Source: Collinsella aerofaciens (GTDB lineage: Bacteria > Actinomycetota > Coriobacteriia > Coriobacteriales > Coriobacteriaceae). Taken from it: DNA of 24,778 nt. The DNA is taken from the NCBI GenBank assembly GCA_905213325.1, contig CAJMHW010000029.1, forward strand, positions 1 through 24,778. Direction: 5' to 3'. How positions within the stretch are numbered: position 1 is the first letter of the stretch; each line of letters opens with the position of its first letter. The position numbers were made by a program, and so were the translations under genes. Below are positions 15,288 through 23,185 of the stretch, in pieces. A model generated the notes under the pieces. The model searched no databases. It was not told the DNA's origin and saw only the letters and a list, made by a program, of their open reading frames with translations.

Positions 15288-15524
15288 ATGGCACGCTACG
15301 ATTACAAGTGCACGAGCTGCGGCAACGTGTTTGAGGTTGAGCATCCCATGTCTGAGACTCCCGAGGTCGTGTGCCCCAGCTGCGGTGCCCCGGCGGCCAA
15401 GACGTTCTCGGCCAGCGGCATTAAATTTGAGGGCAGCGGTTTCTACAACACCGACCAGCGAAGCGGCGGCTCCAGCACCAGCGCCACGAGCGGCTGCTGC
15501 GCCAACTGCCCGCATAGCCACTAG
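15288..15524 (+). CDS. FmdB-family zinc-ribbon protein
   Basis: A 78-residue protein starting MARYDYKCTSCGNVFEVEH and containing a second CPSCG pair, the four-cysteine zinc ribbon of the FmdB (putative regulatory protein) family. The end of the ribbon has the usual KTFSASGIKFEGSGFY segment, followed by a Ser/Gly-rich linker and a CCANCPHSH tail that may bind a further metal. The molecular role of the family is not established; a nucleic-acid or regulatory function is usually proposed. AAGGAAG precedes the ATG at good spacing. It ends just before a strong terminator and is convergent with rsmB. Confidence 0.85.
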   Translation: MARYDYKCTSCGNVFEVEHPMSETPEVVCPSCGAPAAKTFSASGIKFEGSGFYNTDQRSGGSSTSATSGCCANCPHSH

Positions 15525-15530
15525 AAACCG

Positions 15531-15570
15531 AACAGCCCCGCGATCAACGCCGATCGCGGGGCTGTTTCTT
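15531..15570 (+). terminator. Intrinsic terminator after the zinc-ribbon gene
   Basis: A perfect 15-bp stem joins 15531-15545 and 15552-15566 with a six-base loop and is followed by a T-rich tail (TTTCTTT). It ends the plus-strand transcript ahead of the convergent rsmB gene. Confidence 0.88.
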
Positions 15571-15592
15571 TGCGCTAAAGGTGGCTCTATGA

Positions 15593-15657
15593 GTTGCGGT
15601 GAAATAAGGACTGTTTGGCGGGCAGAAGCCGCTATTCAATCCCTATTTCACCGCAAC
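15593..15657. repeat. 65-bp intergenic palindrome
   Basis: Arms 15593-15610 and 15640-15657 (GTTGCGGTGAAATA... and its complement) match at 17 of 18 positions and enclose a 29-base loop. The right arm ends eight bases from the rsmB stop. It encodes nothing and may help end rsmB transcription on the minus strand, or be a dispersed palindromic repeat. Confidence 0.6.
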
Positions 15658-15664
15658 CTAGTAG

Positions 15665-17065
15665 TTACTTGTGGACCAGGCGGGCGCAGAAGTGGCCGTC
15701 GTAGGAGTCGGCGTTTACCGGCACGCTTTGGAAGAGGCCTCGATCGTTCTGGCGTACGGATACGAGTTTCTTGGCCTGATCGAACTCGGGGAGTTGCAGA
15801 ATCTGTGCCTCGGAGAGCGGCGCTACAGTAAAGCCGGCACCCTCGGGAGAAGCAAGGAACGCGTCCACGACCTGCGTGTTCTCCTCGTCGAAGACCGAGC
15901 ACGTTGCATAGATGAGCTCACCGCCGGCAGCTACGCGCGCAGCAGCCTCCTTGAGCATCGTCAGCTGCAGCTTGGGCAGCTCGGTCGTAACGTCGTTCTC
16001 GGTCAGGCGCCACGGGATCTCGGGATGACGACGCATGGTTCCGGTGCCAGAGCACGGCGCATCGATAAACACGGTATCGAACTTGACCCGCTCACCGCGC
16101 ATGGCATCAAACGATGTGAGCACCTCATCGAGCTCGCAGGCATCACCCGAAACCGTGCGAACGCCCTGAATACCGGCCTTATGCAGACGAGCGAGATTCA
16201 GATCGCACTTGCGATCATGCAGATCGAGCGCTGTATGCTGACGCTCATAGCCGGCGCGCTTGGCCTGGCACATCATCACATAGGTCTTGGTGCCACGACC
16301 GGCACCAATCTCAAGGCAGCTGCCAGGGCGCGTAGCAGCTGTGGCGATAAGCTGCGCGTTGAGATCAGATGCCACCGCGGCAGCACGCTCAAACACACCC
16401 GAAGCAACGGTAACCTGGGCATCAACCGGGGCATGGCAGCCCGGGAAGACAGGCGCGACGAGCTGCGAGATATACGGATCGGGCTTGGTCGCAAAGTCGT
16501 TCTCATGCAGGGCCAGCGGCGCGGGGGCCAGATTACCGGCAAAGCTAAGCGCGCCCTCCGGTGTGTCAAACGAAGCTATAATACGAGCGCACAGCCAACG
16601 CGGCAGACCCATCAGGCGCGACAGACGAACCAAGCGTCGCTCAGACTCGTCTACATCGGACGCAGTGGCAAAGTCCTCAACGTTGTCCGCGACCTTATGC
16701 AGCACGGCATTGGCCAAACCGGCGGCAGACTTAGCTCCGCTGCGCACCAGCTCAACGCCCTGACTCACCGCAACGCGGCCAGGCGTATGCAGATAGAGCA
16801 TCTCGAAGGCCGAGATACGAAGTGCCATGCGAACACGCGGCGCAACCTTTTTAGGCTTATCGAGAAACTGATCGAGCAGCTCGTCCAAAATACCCTGTGT
16901 GGCGGCCACGCCAAGCGCCAAGCGAGCTGCAAAAGCGGAATCGCGCTGGTCAATAGCCTTGGCCGATGCGCGAGAGGACAGCACGTCGCGAGCATACATG
17001 CCACGGCGATCGGCCTCCATCAGCACATCGAGCGCAAGCTTGCGCGCGGGAGACAACTTGCTCAT
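15665..17065 (-). CDS. rsmB: 16S rRNA m5C967 methyltransferase (RsmB/Sun)
   Basis: RsmB methylates a cytosine in 16S rRNA using S-adenosylmethionine. The 466-residue product has the two-part family layout: an N-terminal NusB-like helical RNA-binding domain (to about residue 140) and a Rossmann methyltransferase domain with the SAM loop EIGAGRGTKT near residue 253, APCSGTG (Cys338, used for release of the product) and YATCSV (catalytic Cys389). I start at ATG 17065, not at the upstream codon of the open frame, because that ATG overlaps the fmt stop in an ATGA arrangement and has GGGGTG seven bases upstream. Translational coupling to fmt is therefore likely. It is the last gene of the minus-strand block. 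Confidence 0.92.
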   Translation of the reverse strand: MSKLSPARKLALDVLMEADRRGMYARDVLSSRASAKAIDQRDSAFAARLALGVAATQGILDELLDQFLDKPKKVAPRVRMALRISAFEMLYLHTPGRVAVSQGVELVRSGAKSAAGLANAVLHKVADNVEDFATASDVDESERRLVRLSRLMGLPRWLCARIIASFDTPEGALSFAGNLAPAPLALHENDFATKPDPYISQLVAPVFPGCHAPVDAQVTVASGVFERAAAVASDLNAQLIATAATRPGSCLEIGAGRGTKTYVMMCQAKRAGYERQHTALDLHDRKCDLNLARLHKAGIQGVRTVSGDACELDEVLTSFDAMRGERVKFDTVFIDAPCSGTGTMRRHPEIPWRLTENDVTTELPKLQLTMLKEAAARVAAGGELIYATCSVFDEENTQVVDAFLASPEGAGFTVAPLSEAQILQLPEFDQAKKLVSVRQNDRGLFQSVPVNADSYDGHFCARLVHK

Positions 17066-17982
17066 GACAAAACACCCCAGATAAGATCGGCGCCCTGCAG
17101 GCCGGCAGCCCAAGCAGAAGCAGCCATAGCACGCTTGCCATCTGGCTTAACCTCGAGCAACTCAACCGAGCCATCGGAAAGACCCAGGTAAACACGCTTG
17201 CTCTTGACGGCAACAGCACCCTCGCAAAGCGACACATCAGCCGGCGCAGCATCGAGCACGCGAACCGACTTACCGGCAATCACGCAACGGGCAGGCGCGG
17301 TATCGGACGAAGCGAGCACATGACGCACCCAATCGAGCGCCGCCATCTTCGGATCCAGACGCATCTCCTGTTTAGAAATCTTGGCAGCATGAGTGACGAG
17401 CGACTCATCCTGCTCAGTCCAAACCGCTGAACCATCGGCAAGCGACGGAAGCGTATCAGCCAGCAGTTTGCCGCCAACCTCACCAAGCTCCATGGTCAGC
17501 GCCTCGGCATGCTTACCGGCAACCGAGGTCGAGGCCTGCGCGCAATAAGCGCCGGTATCCACGCCGTGCCCAATACGCATAATGGAAACGCCAGCAACCT
17601 CATCACCAGCGAGAATCGCACGCTGAATTGGAGCAGCCCCTCGCCAACGAGGCAGCAAGGACGCATGAACATTCACAATACCAAGCGGCGCCATATGCAG
17701 CACGTCATCAGGCAAAATGCAGCCATAAGCAGCCACACAGAAGATATCGGCTTGCGCAGCTTGGAGAGCCTCAACAACCTCAGGCGTCATACGATTAGCC
17801 TCAATAACCGGCAACCCAAGCTCAAGCGCCTTAGCCTTAACAGGAGACGGCTCAAGCTTCTTACCACGCCCACGAACAGCATCAGGACGAGTAACAACAA
17901 GCGCAATCTCATTCCCAGCCTCAACAAGCGAAGTCAAAGAAGGCACAGCAAAATCAGGCGTACCCATAAACACAATACGCAT
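17062..17982 (-). CDS. fmt: Methionyl-tRNA formyltransferase
   Basis: Fmt formylates initiator Met-tRNA using 10-formyltetrahydrofolate. The 306-residue protein is full length: MRIVFMGTPDFAVP at the N terminus, the catalytic NVHASLLPRWRGAAPIQRAI (Asn104, His106), SIMRIGHGVDTGA with the catalytic Asp, and a C-terminal OB-type domain that grips the tRNA. GGGGAGA lies eight bases before the ATG. Its stop overlaps the rsmB start by four bases. The first 80 or so codons are dominated by T-ending codons (GCT, GTT, CCT, CTT, CGT), unlike the C-ending codons of most genes here; the bias fades in the second half. The gene after which it usually follows, def, is separated from it by a 361-base spacer containing a long palindrome. 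Confidence 0.95.
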   Translation of the reverse strand: MRIVFMGTPDFAVPSLTSLVEAGNEIALVVTRPDAVRGRGKKLEPSPVKAKALELGLPVIEANRMTPEVVEALQAAQADIFCVAAYGCILPDDVLHMAPLGIVNVHASLLPRWRGAAPIQRAILAGDEVAGVSIMRIGHGVDTGAYCAQASTSVAGKHAEALTMELGEVGGKLLADTLPSLADGSAVWTEQDESLVTHAAKISKQEMRLDPKMAALDWVRHVLASSDTAPARCVIAGKSVRVLDAAPADVSLCEGAVAVKSKRVYLGLSDGSVELLEVKPDGKRAMAASAWAAGLQGADLIWGVLS

Positions 17983-18096
17983 AAAGAACGTCTCCCCTCA
18001 ACCAAAGCCGAGACGGCTACAAAGAACAGCGGAAAGCCAAGTCACTAGCCCATCCGCAATAACAATTCAACAAGAACAAATATACCCAAAACCAAA

Positions 18097-18125
18097 GAAA
18101 GAGCCGCAATAAAAGCAGCTCTTTC
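18097..18125 (-). terminator. Terminator-like hairpin in the def-fmt spacer
   Basis: GAAAGAGC (18097-18104) and GCTCTTTC (18118-18125) form an 8-bp stem with a 13-base loop. Read on the minus strand it is followed by a T-rich tail (TTTGGTTTTGGG), so it could end transcription coming from priA-def. The remainder of 17983-18200 holds no gene I can support. Confidence 0.5.
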
Positions 18126-18199
18126 AGCAAAGCAATTATCAGCGAAGACGCCCTTCCCTGGCCCGACGGCACCCGGGCGAAAAGGAGCACGAAAACGCA

Positions 18200-18336
18200 G
18201 TCCCCTTCCGCCACAGGGCTTAGGTTATTGCTCCACGCGCAGTTCCGCACGAGCCGAAGAGCACTTAATGTGCTCTTCGTGCGAGCAGGACTGTTTGAGC
18301 ATGGAGCAAAACCTAAGCCCTGTGGCGGAAGGGGAC
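18200..18336. repeat. 137-bp long palindromic element between def and fmt
   Basis: Arms 18200-18226 and 18310-18336 are perfectly complementary over 27 bp. After one unpaired A (18227) they continue with 18228-18235 against 18302-18309 for 8 bp more. Inside lies a second hairpin (18241-18280) that recurs at the right edge of the window. The right arm ends seven bases from the def stop codon. No reading frame or transposase is present. It is a non-autonomous repeat or a structured RNA end. Confidence 0.75.
18241..18280. repeat. 40-bp hairpin repeat, copy 1
   Basis: The unit starts AGTTCCGCACGAGCCG and contains CGAAGAGCAC facing GTGCTCTTCG around a TTAAT loop, with CGCAC available to pair with the GTGCG that follows. 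It matches 24739-24778 at 38 of 40 positions, and the two differences are a compensatory pair in the stem. Confidence 0.8.
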
Positions 18337-18343
18337 GGACGAC

Positions 18344-18880
18344 TTACTCCGTCTCGCCCGGTCGAGCGCCGCGGGCCAGGGCGTCCTGGTACTCCTTGAC
18401 TGCCTTGATGCGCTGCATTGGCTTCAGTCGCTCGAACATGGTATTGCCGTGCAGGTGATCGATCTCGTGCTGCAGGCACACGCAGAACAGATCGCCCGAG
18501 GCCTCATAGCGAATCAGGTTGGCGTCCAGGTCGTACGCCTCAACGACGACATGGTCGGGACGCTCGATCTCGCAGCTAATGCCAGGAATGGAAAGGCAGC
18601 CCTCGCTAAAGGGCACCAAATTGTCACTCTGCTCAACAATGACAGGGTTGATGAGCACGTACGGGTCGTAGTCGTTCTTGTCGCTGTAGTCGCAGTCGAT
18701 GGTGACGAGCTGAATGAGCTCGCCGATCTGCGGAGCAGCTAGGCCGCAGCCGCCGTTCTCGAACATCATCTTCTTCATCTTCTCGGCAAGCGCCTCGATC
18801 GCCGGGGTGATCTCCTCGATGACGGCGCACTCCTGGCGCAGACGAGGGTCGGGCGACAGTACGATTCCGTTGGCTTCCAT
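18344..18880 (-). CDS. def: Peptide deformylase
   Basis: Def removes the N-formyl group from new proteins, reversing the work of Fmt. The 178-residue protein has all three family motifs: GCGLAAPQ (residues 44-51), EGCLS with metal ligand Cys95, and HEIDHLHG with metal ligands His138 and His142 and catalytic Glu139. I start at ATG 18880; the alternative ATG at 18886 would directly abut the AAGG ribosome binding site, which is spaced six bases from 18880. It follows priA by 18 bases, so the two are co-transcribed. The normal partner fmt lies beyond the palindromic element. Confidence 0.95.
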   Translation of the reverse strand: MEANGIVLSPDPRLRQECAVIEEITPAIEALAEKMKKMMFENGGCGLAAPQIGELIQLVTIDCDYSDKNDYDPYVLINPVIVEQSDNLVPFSEGCLSIPGISCEIERPDHVVVEAYDLDANLIRYEASGDLFCVCLQHEIDHLHGNTMFERLKPMQRIKAVKEYQDALARGARPGETE

Positions 18881-18898
18881 GGCCATCCTTTCGAGTTG

Positions 18899-21352
18899 TT
18901 ACATCAAATCATAGGCGTCGACGTCAACGCTCACGCTCACGCCGCGCACAGAGCCCACCTCTTTGAGGCAGGCGTCGATATCATCAGAGACATGGTACCC
19001 CACGGGCGACTTCACAAGCAGATGGAAGCGGTAACGGTCCTTGGCTCTCTCGATTACACACGAAGCCGGGCCCAGCACCTGCGGCACGGCACTCCCCGCC
19101 CGCAAAAAGTCGGGCGCGGCGGCATGCCAGCGGCGCTTAAGGAGTTTCGCGATGCGACGGATGTAGTCTTGCGCGTCGTCTCGGATCGCCGACCACACCA
19201 AGATGTTGACCAGGCGAACAAACGGCGGATACAGCGCGTCGCGGCGCTGATCCAGGTCGTAGTCGGTAAAGATCGAACGGTCGTGCTCAGCGACAGCGCG
19301 AATGACCGGATCTTCGGGCAGGTAGGTCTGGATGATCACCTCACCGGGGCGATCGCCGCGGCCGGCGCGGCCCGCAACCTGCTCCAGCAAGTCGTAGGCG
19401 CGCTCTCCTGCGCGGAAGTCCGGCAGCTTGAGGGCGAAATCGGCATTGACCACGCCCACGAGCGTGACCTCGGGAAAGTCGAGGCCCTTGGCGATCATCT
19501 GGGTGCCCAGCAGCACCGCACAATCGGCGGCATCGAACTGCTCGAGCAGCTTTTTGTGCGCATCCTTGCCGCGCGTGGAATCGGCATCCATGCGAATAAT
19601 GGCGACGTCCTCGGGAAGCATCTGGTGCAGCGCGTCCTCGATCTGTTGAGTGCCCAGACCCATTTTTGCCAGGTAGCGACTGCCACATTTGGGGCAACGG
19701 CTCGTGGGCGCAGGATACGGCTGCACGCGCCAAGACGAACCGCAGGTGTGGCACTGCAGTGTATGGGTGCGCTCGTGATACGTAAGCGCGGTGGAGCAGT
19801 GGTTACAGGTGGGGACGCAGCCGCATTCGCGGCACATCAGGAACGGCGCAAAGCCGCGGCGGTTATGCAGCAGCACAGCCTTCTCGCGCCGCTCAACAAC
19901 GCGCTCCAGACCTTCCATGAGCGGTTTTGAGAACATGGAGCGGCTGCCGTGCGAGAACTCGCGGCGCAGGTCGGCAATGCGGACTGTCGGCAGCACGGCG
20001 TGTCCCGGGCGCTCGGGCATCTCGATGCGCGTCCAGGTGGCGCCGTTATACGTGCCACGGCGGCAGCGGTCGAGGGCCTCGGCTGAAGGCGTGGCGGAGC
20101 CCAGCACGAGCGGGCAGCGGTAGCGCCGCGCCATCTCGGCCGCCACCTCGCGCGCGTGGTAGCGCGGACTGGAGCCCTGCTTGTAGCTGGTCTCGTGCTC
20201 CTCGTCGATGATGATGAGGCCCAGGTCGCTGAGCGGGCAAAAGAGAGCCGAACGGGCACCCACGACCACACGCGCGGCACCGCTGGCAACCATATCCCAC
20301 TGGTCCAGGCGCTCGCCGGCCGAAAGGCGTGAATGGAAAACTGCGACCGTCTCGCCAAAGCGCGAGCGGAAACGGCCGACGGTCTGGGCCGTCAGCGATA
20401 TCTCGGGCACGAGCACGCAAGCCGATCGGCCGGCCGCCAGCACGCGCTCAATCGCCGAAAGGTAAACCTCGGTTTTGCCGGAGCCGGTGACGCCGTCGAC
20501 AAGGACCACGTCTCCGTGGGCGTCAAGACGGGCGCGCTCAATCTGCGCGAGCGCCTGCTGCTGGCCGTTGGTAAGGAAGACCGGCGCCTTGCCACTTGCC
20601 GAGGACAGCGAGGTCTGCTCGCTGCAGCCACGCCAAGCACGGCGCCCCTCCACCACCACGACGCCGCGTTTTTCGAGCGCCTTGATGGTCGCCGACATGC
20701 TGTTATAGAGAAGGTTGAGGTCGCGCGTCGTGACCGGGCCGCACTGGAGCGCCTCAATGAGCTGACGCTGACGAACTGCAGTCTTGGGCGGCGTATAGTC
20801 GAAACCCTCGGGCGTGAGCATGACCCAGCGGTTTTGGATAGGCTTGACGGCGGGGCGCTCAACGGCCCACACGCCGTCACCGCCCTTGACCACGCGCGGG
20901 CTTCCACCCGGGGGCAAGAACAAACGCAGGCACTCGGAAAGCGTTGCGACGTACTCGCGGCTCATCCAGCGTGCGATACGGGCAGCCTCGACAGTAAAGA
21001 GCGGTTTGCTGAGGATAGCCTCGATGGGCTTGATGCGTGCGGGGTCGAGGGCGATGTTGCCTTGTAGGTCGCCCAGCTCAGGCGCAATGTCGACAATATA
21101 GCCCGCGGCGGCACGGTTACCAAAGTGGACCAGGACCGTTGATCCGATCTGCGCTTCGCTAGCAAGAGGTTGAGGAATGCCATAGGCAAACGGCTCGGAC
21201 AGCGCACGCGTTGGGATGTCGAGAACCACGCTCGCATAGGCGGCGATGGGCTCAGGTGCGGGCTCGGGCTGCGCCGGGGCGGCGGCAGGAGCCGCGGACT
21301 TCGGAGCTTCCTCCGGTTCCGGCGAACCAAACAGCGAAAGTTGCTCGACCAT
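18899..21352 (-). CDS. priA: Primosomal protein N' (replication restart helicase)
   Basis: PriA reloads the replication machinery at stalled forks. The 817-residue protein has an N-terminal DNA-binding region after a Pro/Ala-rich leader (residues 10-36), a helicase core with Walker A GVTGSGKTE near residue 289 and Walker B DEEH near 383, a zinc-binding insertion with CRECG, CNHC, CHTCG and CPKCG (about 500-545), and C-terminal helicase motifs LLGTQMIAKGLDFP and QVAGRAGRG. All helicase and zinc residues are present, so it should be active. AGGAGG lies ten bases before the ATG. It is preceded by a terminator that separates it from gltX and leads into def. Confidence 0.94.
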   Translation of the reverse strand: MVEQLSLFGSPEPEEAPKSAAPAAAPAQPEPAPEPIAAYASVVLDIPTRALSEPFAYGIPQPLASEAQIGSTVLVHFGNRAAAGYIVDIAPELGDLQGNIALDPARIKPIEAILSKPLFTVEAARIARWMSREYVATLSECLRLFLPPGGSPRVVKGGDGVWAVERPAVKPIQNRWVMLTPEGFDYTPPKTAVRQRQLIEALQCGPVTTRDLNLLYNSMSATIKALEKRGVVVVEGRRAWRGCSEQTSLSSASGKAPVFLTNGQQQALAQIERARLDAHGDVVLVDGVTGSGKTEVYLSAIERVLAAGRSACVLVPEISLTAQTVGRFRSRFGETVAVFHSRLSAGERLDQWDMVASGAARVVVGARSALFCPLSDLGLIIIDEEHETSYKQGSSPRYHAREVAAEMARRYRCPLVLGSATPSAEALDRCRRGTYNGATWTRIEMPERPGHAVLPTVRIADLRREFSHGSRSMFSKPLMEGLERVVERREKAVLLHNRRGFAPFLMCRECGCVPTCNHCSTALTYHERTHTLQCHTCGSSWRVQPYPAPTSRCPKCGSRYLAKMGLGTQQIEDALHQMLPEDVAIIRMDADSTRGKDAHKKLLEQFDAADCAVLLGTQMIAKGLDFPEVTLVGVVNADFALKLPDFRAGERAYDLLEQVAGRAGRGDRPGEVIIQTYLPEDPVIRAVAEHDRSIFTDYDLDQRRDALYPPFVRLVNILVWSAIRDDAQDYIRRIAKLLKRRWHAAAPDFLRAGSAVPQVLGPASCVIERAKDRYRFHLLVKSPVGYHVSDDIDACLKEVGSVRGVSVSVDVDAYDLM

Positions 21353-21391
21353 GGCCCCAGCACCTCCTATCCCATACGTCTACAGAAACAA

Positions 21392-21417
21392 GAGCCCCGC
21401 TCGGGTGAACGGGGCTC
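21392..21417 (-). terminator. Intrinsic terminator after gltX
   Basis: GAGCCCCG (21392-21399) pairs with CGGGGCTC (21410-21417). Read on the minus strand the stem is followed by TTGTTTCTGT, a T-rich tail. It lies between gltX and priA and would make them separate transcripts. Confidence 0.75.
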
Positions 21418-21440
21418 GGATACATACGTTTGCGCAGCGA

Positions 21441-22916
21441 TTACAGCGCCATCGTGCGGGCGCGGTCGATGCGCGCCAAGCAATCGTCACGGCCGACGAG
21501 TGCCATGGTCTCGCCCAACGGAGGGCTCACCATGTTGCCGCAAACGGCGACGCGCACGGCCTGGAACACCACGCGCTTCTTAAGGTCCATCTGCTCGGGC
21601 AACGGCTCAAGCGCAGCGTCGATGTTGGCAGCCGTCCACTCGTCCACGCCCTCGAGCGCGCCCTTGGCGGCATCCAGAATGGCACCCATGCCCTCCTTGG
21701 CCAGGCCCTTGTTGACGGACTTCTCGTCATACTCGAGCGTCTCGGCCGTAGCGAAGATGGGAGCGGCGACGGTCACGGCGTCGGCCGGCATCTTGGTGCG
21801 CGGCTTAACGATGGCGGCAAGCGCGTCGATCCAATCCTCGCCGTACTCGACATTACCCTCGATGAGACCCGCCTCGTGCAGCTCGGGAACCATGATCTCG
21901 TCGGCAAACTGAGCATCGGACATGCCATTGATGTACTCGGCGTTGACCCAGTCGAGCTTCTTAGGGTCGAAGGTCGCCGGGTTCTTGGAGATGCGGTCGA
22001 GCGAGAACTTGCTGGCCAGGACATCGCGCGGGATGATCGTGGTTTCGCCGTCGAGCGACCAGCCGAGCAGCGCCAGGTAGTTGACAAAGGCGTCGGACAG
22101 GTAGCCGGCGTCGCGGTACTCCTCCACCGAGGTGGCGCCGTGGCGCTTGGAGAGCTTTTTGCCGTCGGCGCCCAGGATCATGGAGATGTGAGCGAACGTG
22201 GGCACGGGAGCGCCGAGGGCCTCGTAGACCATGACCTGACGCGGGGTGTTGGACAGGTGGTCGTCGCCGCGGATGACGTGGGTGATCTTCATCATGGCGT
22301 CGTCGACGACGGTCGCGAAGTTATACGTGGGCGTACCGTCGGAGCGGAAGATGACAAAGTCGTCGAGCTCCTTGGCGTCGAAGGTCACCTCTCCGTGGAC
22401 GGCGTCGTGGATGACGACGTCGCCGCGGTCCTCGGGCACCTTGATGCGCAGGACGTAGGACTCCCCGGCCTCGATGCGGCGGCGGGCCTCCTCGGGATCA
22501 AGATCGCGGCAACGGCGCTGATAGCCCTGGAAGGGGTCCTTGCGCTCCTGCGCGGCCTTGCGGTCGGCGTCGAGCTGCTCCTTGGTGCAGAAGCAGGGAT
22601 AGGCCTTGCCCTCGTCCCAAAGCTTCTGAGCGGCCTGCTTGTACAGGTCCAGGCGCTCGGTCTGGGCGTAGGGGCCAAAATCGCCGCCCACCTCGGGACC
22701 CTCGTCCCAGTCCAGGCCCAGCCAACGCATGGCGCGCAGGATGATCTGCGTGTTCTCGTCGGTGGAGCGGGTGGGGTCGGTGTCGTCGATGCGCAGGATG
22801 AACGTGCCGCCGTTTGCGCGGGCGAAAGCCCAGTTATAGATAGCGGTGCGGGCGCCGCCGATGTGCAGCTTGCCCGTCGGTGAGGGTGCAAAGCGGACGC
22901 GAACGTCTGATGCCAT
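21441..22916 (-). CDS. gltX: Glutamyl-tRNA synthetase
   Basis: GltX charges tRNA-Glu with glutamate, and in organisms without GlnRS also tRNA-Gln. The 491-residue protein has the class I signatures RFAPSPTGKLHIGG (HIGH motif at residues 18-21) and KKLSKRHG (KMSKS equivalent near residue 253), plus the catalytic insertion around CFCTKEQLDADR. I chose ATG 22916 because GAGGAG lies six bases upstream; the longer open frame from 22955 has no such site. It is transcribed away from metK across a repeat-rich spacer and ends at its own terminator. Confidence 0.95.
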   Translation of the reverse strand: MASDVRVRFAPSPTGKLHIGGARTAIYNWAFARANGGTFILRIDDTDPTRSTDENTQIILRAMRWLGLDWDEGPEVGGDFGPYAQTERLDLYKQAAQKLWDEGKAYPCFCTKEQLDADRKAAQERKDPFQGYQRRCRDLDPEEARRRIEAGESYVLRIKVPEDRGDVVIHDAVHGEVTFDAKELDDFVIFRSDGTPTYNFATVVDDAMMKITHVIRGDDHLSNTPRQVMVYEALGAPVPTFAHISMILGADGKKLSKRHGATSVEEYRDAGYLSDAFVNYLALLGWSLDGETTIIPRDVLASKFSLDRISKNPATFDPKKLDWVNAEYINGMSDAQFADEIMVPELHEAGLIEGNVEYGEDWIDALAAIVKPRTKMPADAVTVAAPIFATAETLEYDEKSVNKGLAKEGMGAILDAAKGALEGVDEWTAANIDAALEPLPEQMDLKKRVVFQAVRVAVCGNMVSPPLGETMALVGRDDCLARIDRARTMAL

Positions 22917-22977
22917 GGAAATCTCCTCGATTGCAGGATGGATGTCTAACTGCACCAGTATAAAGCATCAAAGCAAC

Positions 22978-23025
22978 CTCCGCACAAAGGGCACCGACCT
23001 ACTCCGCACAAAGGGCACCGACCTA
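22978..23025. repeat. 24-bp perfect tandem duplication
   Basis: Two adjacent exact copies (22978-23001, 23002-23025) of a unit beginning CTCCGCACAAAGGGCACCGA. The second copy runs directly into the palindrome that starts at 23024. The complement of this unit (TGCCCTTTGTGCGG) resembles sequences I associate with REP-type intergenic repeats; that association is from memory. Confidence 0.85.
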
Positions 23026-23115
23026 CTCATTGGGGACAGACTTAAATGACCAGTCTTTGAGCAACCTGTCGGCATTTAGGTAAGACTGTTCGTTTAAGCC
23101 TGTCCCCAATGAGTA
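23024..23115. repeat. 92-bp palindromic element upstream of metK
   Basis: Left arm 23024-23057 and right arm 23082-23115 pair in three blocks: TACTCATTGGGGACAG with CTGTCCCCAATGAGTA, CTTAAA with TTTAAG, and CAGTCTT with AAGACTG. The loop is 24 bases. It contains no reading frame and fits a REP-like or MITE-like repeat. Confidence 0.75.
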
Positions 23116-23122
23116 CCCGGAC

Positions 23123-23152
23123 GGCCATTTATGTCTGTCCCCAATGAGTAGG
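23123..23152. repeat. Third arm of the repeat upstream of metK
   Basis: This 30-bp segment matches the reverse complement of 23022-23051 at 28 positions, so it competes with 23082-23115 for pairing with the left arm. Three copies of TGTCCCCAATGAGTA or its complement thus occur in 130 bp, suggesting duplication or nested insertion. Confidence 0.7.
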
Positions 23153-23185
23153 TGCGGAAAGGGTGTGAATGTTTGAATTACGCGC

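Noticed and set aside
15671..17191. 506-codon plus-strand open frame opposite rsmB and the end of fmt
   Set aside because: The minus strand encodes a full RsmB with SAM and catalytic cysteine motifs; the opposite reading has no recognisable domain.
18017..18250. 77-residue minus-strand frame with a hydrophobic stretch, a possible small membrane protein
   Set aside because: Its first third comes from the palindromic element and the rest from the spacer hairpin; no ribosome binding site and no family resemblance.
21246..22883. 545-codon plus-strand open frame opposite gltX and the start of priA
   Set aside because: It spans two real minus-strand genes and their terminator, and its translation is featureless.
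22978..23025. Short CRISPR array
   Set aside because: Only two directly abutting 24-bp copies with no spacers between them, and no cas genes.
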